Below, one piece after another: positions 36,619 through 48,600 of a DNA stretch of 64,000 nt. A program made the position numbers and the translations under genes. The notes beneath the pieces were generated by a model. The model saw nothing but the letters and a program-made list of their open reading frames with translations. It had not been told where the DNA came from and did not search any database. The stretch spans positions 27,352,411 to 27,416,410 of the forward strand of contig JACMZG010000008.1 of the NCBI GenBank assembly GCA_018340805.1. The letters are read 5' to 3'. Origin of the DNA: Microvelia longipes. Lineage: Eukaryota > Arthropoda > Insecta > Hemiptera > Veliidae. Every line of letters begins with the position of its first letter. Within the stretch, counting starts at the first letter, position 1.

Positions 36619-39600
36619 TCAACGGAGGGAAACGCGACGGCCTCTAGACGAAAGCTTTATCCCTCGGAATCAAAGCAGCTAACACCCCTAAGAGGGGATG
36701 GCTCCTGATCATCCGAAGGTTCGTCACCTTCTTTCGGTGGCGAAGCCTAGCCCATGGCACCGGTCCATGGTGTGGGGACTGGCGACTTCTCGACTGCCCA
36801 GCCGGTACCGTAGCAGCGATTGTCAGGCCTTACCCCACTAAAACATCTAGAGGTAAAACCCTCCGCCAGGCGCATACCCCCAATTGGCAAGGAGTATTGC
36901 ACCTTCGCGTGACTAAAAGTCTCCACCACGGTCCCAACACATAGTCGGCTAACTTCTGACCAGTGAGGGGGCGGCTTCTCTGACTTACCCTTTCCTCCCA
37001 CTTCCTGCTCCAGTCAAAAGAGGAGGCTGAAGACCCATCGATGTGGATGCTTCGTTGACTGCCGGTGTAGCGATGAAGTGCCTCCGAGTGCTCCAAGACC
37101 AACGGCACCTAGAACAGAAAAATTGCCCAGGGGGAACCCGCCCATGTGTGGACCCACCAGTCCATCCGGTCGCCCTGAAGCTCTCCCGCTCTTCCACCTC
37201 CGACATGAGAGAGCTTTCAGCCAAGGCTTCCAGACGACCAACGGATCCAGCCGGGCCGCAATACCCCCCGACACACCTCCCATTCGCAGCACGCGCTAGC
37301 CCCGTCACACCCAAAGACACTAAAGATGGAAGATGTCGCTGAAGAAGCTGATGGTCTTACAGGTAGTTAGGTCCAACAGAGTTTCCAACCGTGCCTCCCG
37401 TGGGAGCGGACTCAACGCCGGGTTTAACAAATGACCGGGAGAGCCCTGACACGGTTGGCCTGCCTGCGCAGCCTAATGACTTCACTAACCTAAAGACAAA
37501 CAACTAAAGCCTAATATCACAGAGTTCGGCCACTGCCTCTCACAAGAAAACTCATACACCGCGGTTTGAACATATTGCCGGGTGATGATAACAGTGGTCG
37601 ATCCTAAACTAAACACTGACTAAACCTAAAATAAATACCTAATCCTAGTTAAAACATATCTACATGACCTAGCCTAATATCAGAATGCCGAGGATAAGCC
37701 AGCCAGCCGGTTTTAACAGATTGCCGGGACTGGTTGCCGTTCGGCCTAAACTAACTAAACCTAAATATCACAGAATTGGGTGATAGTTCCTCCAGCTATG
37801 CTGTGGGGCACACCGGTTTTAACATATTCCCGAGGTGAGCATTAACTACCACCCCCTATCTAACCTAGCCTTAACTTAATATCACAGCAAAATTACACTA
37901 ACTAACCTAGATTAAAAGAGGCAACTGCCGTATCCCATTGACCTGCAATGGGAGCCTGCCCACCATCCGGTTTGAACAAATGGCCGGGGGACAGTTACGA
38001 CAGCCGCTGAACTATACCAAAACTATCCTAATAAACTAAGACTAACCTGACTCTGTTGAACCTAAATCTTATGGTAGAATCCTGCCCTACGCAGGAATTC
38101 TACAGTTGATTCGAAGTGAGAGTCCTCGTTGAGGGCGACTGCTACACTCGCCGGTGTTCCGCAGATCCCTCAGCTCGGCAAAGTGCGTCACACTCTTCAA
38201 ATATGTGACACACTGTGAGCGCTGCATTGCAGTGTCGGCATCGAGGAGCACGCTCATTTGACAGAAGGTGCCCGTGCGTCAACTGCGTCTGTCCAAGCCT
38301 CAGACGCATGATTACGACACTGTCTTGTCTTGACTTCGACAGTGCCGTAATCTTTCCTCTTGGATTTATCTTGATTCTTGCTAACAGGGTGGGGTGCGAT
38401 TCCACGTGGTTCTCCACGTACGCCAGACTGCGTTGACTAATGCAGTCTTGGCATCATCTAGTCGAACGGAACCGTCCACCACCCTTCTCTCCGCTGACGC
38501 ACGCTTGGCAGCTTGATCTGCTGCCTCATTGCCAGCGATACCGACATGCCCCGGTACCCATACTAGAACCACGTGCCGACCAGTAGAACATAGAGAGGAC
38601 ACGTGGTCATGATTAAGTATTAAAAGTTAAAATAATTAAAAACTTCTACTCTGTATTAAACATAACTGACATACATTTTTAATTACTTTGTAATCATTTA
38701 TGATTTGTTTTTTAAATTTAATAACATTTTTTTTTTTTTTTTTTTTTATGCTGTAACAATTGATTTAGCCCAATTCCGTCACGGTCGCTGGTTGTGTGGG
38801 TGATTTCTGTATCCAAAAAAGACTTCAGTCTTACTTACTAAAATTAATTGAACTTGTGTATTCTTAAACTTAATTTAACAAAGGCGCCAGGTTCTTTTCT
38901 TGCCTACTAAGTATGTTAGGGGATAAGGACCAACTCCAAGCATTTAATGAAATGTGACAAGGTTCTAAAACTGAATTTAACTTAGATAAATTGCTCAAAA
39001 AGCCAAATTATAAATAAATTATAACATCTATTATTATAAATGGATGAGATTATAGAAATAATGTATTATACCTGAAAACAATTAATGATCTTATGGCTTA
39101 GGCCAGGTTACGATGTTCTAAAACTGATAATTAAAACTAAATACTTATGCAGTTAAAGAAAACCATTGGGTATTTTAACATTTTTAGGGCTTGTCAAGTT
39201 TCGACTGCCTATTGAAAGATGAACCTGTTGGGAACCTCCAAGGAGAGAGACCAATTTACTCATGGCTTTGTTGGCTTTCTTCAACATTTTCCTAGCTTCT
39301 CTGCTATTAGCTTTTGTTTGAAGAGTATCCCTGGTTTTCACCATTTCCCAGTCTTTTAGAAGGAAGGAAGTTGACTCTGCTTCTGGTAGCTGGTTCTGGT
39401 CCCTTAGAGGGTTTAGAGGAGCCTTCCCTGGCTAGTTTACCAGTGGTCTCGTTCCCCTCTACCCCAGAATGATCAGGGACCCAAACCAGTGTAACTTTGT
39501 TTCTTCCCAAGTAACTTTAGCTATTGTTGACATTATCCTGCCAGTGCGCTGGAGACACTGGGTAAGTGTAGTGCCTTGATTGCAGCCTGTTTATCTGAGC

Positions 39601-42600
39601 ATATAAAGATGGTTTTACCTTGAATGTCCTTTTCAAGCAAAAGTTCCGAAGTTTTTAAAATAGCAAAGACCTCGGATTGATACGCAGTTGCTAGTGTTTT
39701 GGTACATAGCACGGTAGGTGAGGACTGTATTGATAATCATAAAAACGAACACAAAGTAAGTTTAATAAACGGTATAATGAAATAAAATAAATGATACAAA
39801 TAGTAAAATATAAAAATGATACGGCCGTTCATAGCGGTAGGTTGGTAAGGGACTGAAACACTAGGCCTTTTTCTAGCGCATTCCCGCTTATCACACAAGG
39901 GTGGGGCTATTCAGAGCGCTAGACTAACTTTTAACTAAAACTAAACAACATTCCGCCCCCCGTTGACAATGAGTCAACAGAAAATTTAAATGTGACAAAT
40001 AGTCAAAAATAATTAGCTTTAAAAATTAACCAATTAAAATAAGCAATTTAAGTTAATAACTCTAAATTAAAGATAAGCAAATAGGTAAATTCTCTTTCAA
40101 TTAAGATATCAAAATTAAAGTAAACCAAATGAAAACAAAATAAAAAACAATGAAAAGTAAGTTAAAACAATTATAAACAATAATCTAATAAATTCCCCTT
40201 AAGTATCTTCAGACTCTGTGAAGGTAGTCAGCTCAGATGGAAGAGGTAAAGGGCATAACCGGTTGACTGCTCTTCTGGTAGTGCTTCTTTTTCCTGTTTT
40301 CACGGTAGCAACACGTGAAACTCCATCAGCTCCAGGATGGAGCTCGAGAATTCTTCCTAAAGACCAGCGTAATGGGGGTAAGTTATCATCCATAAGTAGG
40401 ACGAGAGTTCCTGGAAGAAGTTGAGATGAAGGTTGTCTCCATTTCGCTCTTTGTTGGTATAGGCTTAAAACTTCTTTTCGCCAGCGTACCCAAAATTGAC
40501 GAAACATCCACTGCACTCGTTGCCATCGTGTAAGTAGATTTAGCTGTCGGTCGTCCAAAGAAGGATCAGGTGGCAAAGTCAAGGGTTGACCCACTAAAAT
40601 GCCCTGGAGTAAGTACTGTAAGGTCATTGGGATCAGTTGAGGTAGGAGATAGAGGACGGGAATTCAAGCAGGCCTCTATTTGAGCTAGCAAGGTATGTAA
40701 TTCGTCGTAAGTTAGAACACTATACCCCATAATTCTTTTAAGTGGTATTTTACAGATTTGACACCACTTTCGACGTACCCTTGAAAAGTAGGCGAGCGAG
40801 CAGGTGCGAAGTGAAAAGTGACATTATCATCTGAAAAAGTATTGTTTAGGTTAGGGTTTAGGGAATCATTTATATATCTTTTAATTTCCTTATCAGCACG
40901 AACGAAATTGCTTGCATTATCACAATACACGTTCGATGGCAATCCTCGTCTTGCTGAGAAACGTCTAAAAGATGCTATAAAAGCTTGCGCCGTTAAATCG
41001 GTAACCAGCTCAATGTGCATTGCTTTTGTAGAAAAGCAAAATATGCAAATATAACCTTTATAAAGTTTAGGATTTCTAGCTAGAGATATTTTATAATTAA
41101 TAGGTCCAGCAAAATCAATGCTACAATGCTGAAATGGAGGAGATATATTTACTCTAGATTTAGGAAGGTCTCCCATAAGGTAGGAATGAGGTTTAGGTTT
41201 GACTTTATAACAAGTTATGCAACTGTGTACAACTTGCCTACACAAATTTTTACCATGTATTGGCCAAAACTTTAATCTTACTGTAAATAATAGCTGTTGA
41301 GGGCCAATATGATAATATTTATTGTGATAATAGTCCACAATAAGTTTAGTTAAGTAATGTTTAGAATCCAATAAATATGGATGCTTTTGACTAAATGGCA
41401 CATCGGCATTAATAATTCTTCCTCCAACACGAATGAGGGAATCATTATCAAGAAAAGGTGATAGAGATAATAATCTATTTGTTGCATTCAGGTTTGGAAT
41501 TAGTAAGTAATTTTAGTTCATCAGGAAACATTTCCTTTTGGTAAAACCTTAATATAACTGTTTGCGATTTAATTAGCTCATTGACCGAGAGAGTATTTTT
41601 ATCTTTGTTTTAGATTTAAGATTCGAAATAAACCGGTAGACATAAGCTAAAGTTTTATATAACGATTTCCACGATAAATTTAGTAATGTCAAATAATTCT
41701 TTTAAATTAGGTTCGTTTGATTCGATAGATACCAAATTAACATGTATATTTTCTTTCGTTTCCGGTAAGTTTTCGTAGTCATGATTTAAAACCGGAGGTT
41801 CAAAAGTATGACTCAAAAGTATAAAGTCTGGTCCATGTATCCAAAAGTCATTCATTTCAATAAATTTGGAAGGGTTTAAACCTCTGGAAGCTAGGTCTGC
41901 AGGGTTTTGCGATGATGAAACATGCAACCAAGTTCCATTGTGAGTACTTTCCTGAATTTCTGAAACTCTGTTACCTACGAAAGTTTTCCACCTAACAGAG
42001 TCAGCCGCAATCCAGTGCAATACGATGGTACTATCAGTCCAATAGTATATTCTACTAAACTTAAAGGATTTAAGAGATTCTAAGACTTTGGTAATCAATC
42101 TGCTCAAAAGCAACGCTCCACATAACTCTAGGCGTGGAGAGTGAGCTTTTTAACTGGTGCAACTCTCGACTTGGAACATAATAAATTAGATGTTGGTTCA
42201 CGATTAAGGTAAGTAATTTTCAGGTAAACGCATGCAGCATATGCGGCCTCGCTAGCATCACAAAGCCGTGTAGCTCATATGAAGCAACTGCAGGCGACTC
42301 AGCTATAAATCTAGGTAACGCATAATTATTTAAATTAAGTAAATCAGCGCTAAAAGTTTCCCAAACAGCAGCAAGTTTGGAAGATAGTGGCTCATCCCAA
42401 GATATTTTCTCTAGCCACAGGTTTTGAATAAATATTTTGCCTTTATTATGACTGGTCCTAATAGCCCAAGTGGATCATAAACTTTTGAAATTTGACTTAA
42501 AACAAAGCGTTTAGTTAAGTTTTCTTTAATTTCGATTAACTTTATACACAAAAACATCTTCATTGGGCATCCAGTTTTAAAATCCAATTCAGGTTCATTC

Positions 42601-45600
42601 TTGGCTAAAGAATCAATAAATTCTTTATTATTAGATCCCCATTTCCGCAAATTCATGCCACCATTGCATCATTTCAGAAAGTTGAGATTGTAAATTATAA
42701 AGGGTTTCAAGGTCATCGGCAGACACAAGCAAATCGTCGACGTAGAAATCCTCTAGAGCACAGGCACTAGCTAACGGAAAGTTATCTTTTTCATCATAAG
42801 CTAATTGGTTCAAACTTCTCTGACTCAAGTAAGGAGCCGGAGATGTGCCATAAGTAAGAGTTAATAGACGGTATACAACTAATTTTCCATCTGGTTTTTT
42901 CCAAAGAATTAGTTGGAAGTTGGTATGGTTTATAAACTAATACTTGTCTGAACATTTTCTCTACGTCCGCAACAAGGGCATATCGACGTGATCTAAACCT
43001 TAGTATAATATTAAAAATGTCCTTCTGTAACGGTGGCCCAACTTCTAAAATGTCATTCAAGGAAACTCCTGATGACGTAGGCATAGATGCGTTAAACACC
43101 ACTCGAATTTTGGTAGTTAGGCTTCCTTCTCTTATCACTTCCCTATGAGGAATAAAGTAATGAGGTTCAGCCATAACTTTATCTATTTCTTCTGTAGAGA
43201 GTTCTTCCATGTGACCGAGGGCTACATACTCTTCTATAAAGCTATTATACTGGTCGTGAATATCTGGATTAATTTTAAATTTACGTTGTAAACTGTTCAA
43301 TCTTTTCAAAGCAAAATTGTAAGATTCGCCAAGATCAGAAGGATTCCTTTAAAGGGTAATTTAACAATGTACCTACCAGAAGAATCTCTGGTAGTGGTAT
43401 CTGAATAATATTCTTCAACCTGTCTTTGTTCTTTAGACAGTGTTTTAGATTTAGAAAGTCTTCTATTTCCCAAAATTTAGTGATAAGATTTTCTAAATTA
43501 TTTTCATGGCAATCAATATTTATACAACTCATGGTTAAATCAGGTAAGTCACCAGCTAAATGAGGTACATACTTTCCAGCAACAAGCCAACCAAGAGAGG
43601 AATTTCTTATGGTAGGTAAGGATGGGCTTAATTTACAAACGCCATCTTTAATTATTTCAAAAGCTACTTCAGCTCCCAACAAAAGGTCAACTCTACTAGG
43701 GCAATAAAACATTGGGTCTGCTAAAGCAATATTATCAGGTAAGTTCCAATTAGATGTATCAATTTTACATTGGGTAGTTTGTCTATGATTTTTCTTAGAA
43801 CAAGTAGATTTAAATGTACTTTGTAATCAGTACAAGTTGATTTTATGACAACAGATACATAATTAGATATAACAGCAGTATTTTGGGTTATTCCAACAAT
43901 TGATAATGGTTTTATCTTAAGTTTTTCTAAATTTAATATTTGAGTTAAATGCTCTGAAGCGAATGAATTTTCAGCTCCAGTATCAATCATAGCTCTAACG
44001 AGTACTGATTCTCCAAACTTATTTTGAACCTCTACAACTGCAGTGGCTAGAAGCGTTTTGCTAGTCATAGCTGAATTAGGTTCAGAAGTTTGACTACATC
44101 CACTCATATTTACTGCTCCAGTAACAGCCTTACTTCCACTACTATATCCATCGATGTGGAGAAGAGTAGAATGTCGTTTGTTGCAAACTTTACAATTAGT
44201 GGTCGTTCTACAATTAGCTGTGTCATGGTTATTATTTAAACACACTTTACAAATGTTTAAACTCTCTGTTTTAGCTAATCGTTCTCGAGGTGTCATTTGA
44301 TTAAAACTAGGGCAAATATACAGTCGGTGAAAATCTTTGCATACTAGACATTTAGGTGAATTGTCTTTAAAAGATTTATTATTTTTGTCAAAATAAGTAT
44401 GACTGGTTCCTTCGGTGGGAACTATACACTAGGGTAGACGGTTGGTTATAAGGTTGGTTTTTATAATTTTTATTTTGGTAATTAGAAGTTTTATTTTGGT
44501 TAAAATTATTTTTATCAAATTTTGAATTACTGCTTTTATCGTTGTTTGTGGAAGAAGAACTATCTTTAGAAATTTGTAAAATTGCAAGTTGTTTAAGAAT
44601 AAACGATTTTAACGTTAGTAATTTTGGGGAATTATCCTCCGGAGAAAGCGATTCTTCCCATTTTTTAAGAGTTGTAATATCTAATTTAGAACATAATATT
44701 GGTACAAGTAAAAAATCAGATGAGTCGACTTCTTTATCTAAAGCTCTTAATGCTTCAACATTCTTAAAAAATTCGGTAAACAGTTCGTTAAGTTCTTTGA
44801 ATGAATTATTTTTAATTTTCGGTAACTCGAGCAACGCTTTAACGTGGCTTTGAGATATAATTCGTAAATTAGAATAACGGGTTTTAAGCAACTCCCAAGC
44901 AATCAAATAATTATCATCAGTAATTTTTAAATTGTTAATTAAATCAAGCGCTCCCTGACTTAAACAGGATTTTAAATAGTGTAGCTTTTGAGCGTACGGT
45001 ATATTCGTTTTATCATGAATAAGCGATTGAAAATTGTCTCGAAAAGTAACCCAATATTTCGGATCGCCGTTAAAACGAGGTAACGATATTGGAGGTAATT
45101 TAATATTAAATGCATTATCACGGTGAGTATCTGGTTTAACATCACTCGTATTGTCTTTTAATAGATCGTTTAACTTTCCAATATTTTTAAAATAAGTCGA
45201 TTCGACCTCATCGAAGTCTTCATCAAAGGTAAAATTTGTATTTAAAAGTTCTAGCTCTTCTAAAATATTTTTATATTCTGTCAAGAGAGGTTGATAGTTT
45301 TGTAGTCGTGAAGGTAACTGAGATTTCAACGACACATCATAATTTTCAATAAATGTTACCATTTTATTATTGGTTTTTTCAGGTTTTTCTTTTTAAGTAA
45401 TAATACGGTTTCTGGATTTTGATTAGGTTCCATTGGAATTGGTGGTTTAGGGGTTTTAGGGGAAGGCTTTGAGTTTTTCGGCATTTTATAATTATAATGC
45501 CTTTATCAAAAACATAAAAGTTAACAATTTTTAAATAGAACAAAATTAAAACTTTAAACGGTTAAAAGTTTTAGTAAAGAAAGATAAAGAAAGATAATCT

Positions 45601-48600
45601 ATAAGGACAGAAAATAATAGTTTATTAGATAAGTTAAAATGAAAGAAATAGAATGAATAAACTGATTCTTAGAAAGTGCGATATCAGTAAGCAAGAACAA
45701 ACGGCCGACAAGCTAGCGAGCATGAAAGAACTCGTTGTATTATGCCACGTGCAGGGGGAAGAGGGGGAGTCAGGGGAAAGAGGTAGGATAGGTCCCAATA
45801 GACTCTACAGCACCTACTTTACCTTCTCCTAACATCGAAAAACCCAGCCAAATTATATTAGGTACCAAATAATATAAAGTACCAACTTATTAACAAGCTC
45901 AAAATTCTTGGTACATGGAGGTAAATTATTATTATAAAATATAATAAAATAATTGGTTTTAAACTTATCCTTCAGCATACAAATCAGCAAGTAGCTAATT
46001 CTTCTTTCTTCAGGTTTTTAATTAAGGTAATTATTTCAGGTATTGTCGGTAACTTTTATGAATAAACTAAGTTCACAAACAAGGTAAAGTTCTTCAGCAG
46101 TTTGTTATTAACGGTAATGTAAACATCAAACTTCTTGTTAAAACTTGAGTAATTTGTATATTACGGTAAATACGTAATTTTTTAATAAACTTTAATACCT
46201 GATTTGTAGGTATAACAAACAGTATACAAATGACGGTAAATATCGGTAATTATAGATACGGTAAATACCGGTAATAACGGTGTAATTGGCGGTAAATGAC
46301 GGTATAATTAACGGTAAATAACGGTGTAAATGGCGGTAAATGACGGTATAATTAACGGTAAATAACGGTGTATCATCCGGCGAAGGTCCAAATGTTTTGG
46401 TACATAGCACGGTAGGTGAGGACTGTATTGATAATCATAAAAACGAACACAAAGTAAGTTTAATAACCGGTATAATGAAATAAAATAAAATGATACAAAT
46501 AGTAAAATATAAAAATGATACGGCCGTTCATAGCGGTAGGTTGGTAAGGGACTGAAACACTAGGCCTTTTTCTAGCGCATTCCCGCTTATCACACAAGGG
46601 TGGGGCTATTCAGAGCGCTAGACTAACTTTTAACTAAAACTAAACAACAGCTAGATTTCCTAGTGAGTAATATCTTTTCTCTTCTAACTCCTTGATAAAC
46701 AGTCCAGCTCCAGCGAACCTCGTAGTTTCCATCTTCGAGCCGTCAGTAAAGCAGATGAGATATCCCTCTGAAAAGGAGTGCTCTCCGCCCTTCCACCCGT
46801 CTCTTGAAGGAACTCTTGAGGTAAAGGATAGCTTAAGCTTGATAGTATTTGGTGGCTTGAGAATCCCTGCTTTTAATAGTGCCATCAGACAATTGCTCCG
46901 GATTGGATCTTTGGCCGGGCAATAGCTGTGTAGATCCGCCTCATCAATTTTGGCGAAATCCCCCACGTCTTTCTTACTATTCTCCTTAATTACCACAATA
47001 TTGATGTTGCTTTATGGACTACTTTTTCTACATGTATTTTCCATTTTAATTTAGATGCAAAGTTACTCCCACATATTTGACTTCACTCCTCAACAAGGCT
47101 TCCCAAAGAGTTTAGGATACCTTACTTTTTTAAGTCTCTTTTGTTAGAGTATAGCATGAGATCCGTCTTATCTGGGTTCATTGAGAGGCCGACCTCACTA
47201 TACTACTTTTCTAATACTTTACAAGCACACTGCATGCGTTCACATACTGTTGACAGAAACTTCCCTGTGATTAGTATAAGCCCATCGTCAGCATATGCTT
47301 GGGCATACAGATAATCTTCATTTAGTCTCACCAATAAACTATCAATAACAAGGCACCACAGATGAGGAGACAAGCAACTACCTTGGGGACAGCCTCTACT
47401 CACTACATCCTCAAGTTGGATTTCTCCAATGCCAGTAGTCATAACTCTATTTGTTAGAATGTCCCTGACCCAACGTATTATTTGAGGGGCGCCTTCTTTT
47501 CTAGAAGGAGCTTTTCAATTACTTTTGAATTAACTTTATCAAAGGATCCCTCTACGTCAAAAAGAGTGCCATTACAAAAAGTTTTTGGTTCTGGGCTTTT
47601 TCTATACTCCTAACAAGGGCATGTGTTAATCACAAAGTTAATCATCCGATGGTCAGATGTAACTATGTCATTTGTGACTTTCCAGTCTGAAATGGATTGC
47701 AAACACGTTCAAGGAAGCTAAAGTTATATCAAGGATTTCTTGTCTACATTTGTTTACAAATGTAGGCTCTCAACCTTTATTGACAATTTCAAGATTCCTG
47801 TTCAGTGAATAACCAAGTAGGCTCTCACCGCGATCATTAGTATCTGGCTGTTTGAACCACATCCTAGAATTAATGGATTTTTTCTTCGTGGCATACTCTG
47901 TGATAGCAGTAAATTCCTCCGATGGTGGGAGAGTATCACTGTCTTATGGCAGGTAGACAGAGCTGAATATTACCTTTTTATTTTGTCCATTTTCGTCAGG
48001 CATTTCCAAAAGGACTCTAACCACATCCCTCGACCCAAGATGCCACAAATGCATCACCTTCAAATCGGGGGACGTCCAGATGCATGCCCTTGGATTTTCT
48101 CCTTTTAAGTGGTTGACATAGATGGATCCTCCTTTTTCAGCCAATCATCTAATTCTTCCCCTGAAAGCTTAAAGTTCTTGAATTAAATCAACCATTCTCC
48201 TCGCTGATAAAAGTTTCAATAAATCAGAATTGGCACTTTTGCAGTGATGGAGCAAAATCTCTCTTACTTGCAGGTAAGACGAATCAATTTTTGTCTTACC
48301 TGCAAGTGGCTTTCTGTGGAGGTAGGTGTGCATTTCCTGGAGGGGGACTCTTATCAGCCTTAAGACTGACCCTCCTCACCGGGTTAGGGCTCCGGAGTAA
48401 AGCGGGATGAGACAAAAACCTTTATGGTCATTGCCTCAAACGCAATGCAAGAGCCCTCCTCATCAATGGCATGGTCAATCTCTGGCTTTACAAGAAAAAC
48501 AAGCTGCCAGCTCCCTTTACCTTCCTTGCTTGAGAAATGTTTCCAGGTTTAAGCCTGGAAGTCATTCTGACATCTTATGCGTCTGATTACCCAAGGAAGA

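Larger units (their letters stand above)
36580..38610 (-). mobile_element. 5'-truncated RNase H-bearing LINE with long repeat-rich 3' UTR
   Basis: Flanked by an 11-bp target duplication GATTAAGTATT (36569-36579 and 38611-38621). The poly-A tail is the T-run at about 36577-36617. Coding sequence remains only at the right end (RNase H and zinc-binding tail); the remaining 1.5 kb is a GC-rich 3' UTR. The 3' terminus is confirmed by a second copy at 55365-55490. Confidence 0.9.
39695..46649 (-). mobile_element. BEL/Pao LTR retrotransposon, full length but frameshifted
   Basis: 6,955 bp with LTRs at 39695-39950 and 46393-46649 and target duplication GCTAG at 39690-39694 and 46650-46654. LTRs differ by one substitution and one 1-bp indel. 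On the minus strand: leader, gag (DUF1759-like), zinc knuckles, aspartic protease, RT, RNase H, integrase and a DUF5641-like C-terminus. Primer site tggaccttcgccgg starts two bases after the 5' LTR; polypurine tract acggggggcggaa precedes the 3' LTR. No envelope. About eight frameshifts disable the polyprotein. Confidence 0.95.

Noticed and set aside
36747..37342. Several overlapping frames of 70-111 codons on both strands
   Set aside because: They lie in the GC-rich 3' UTR of a LINE, where stop codons are rare; none has domain similarity.
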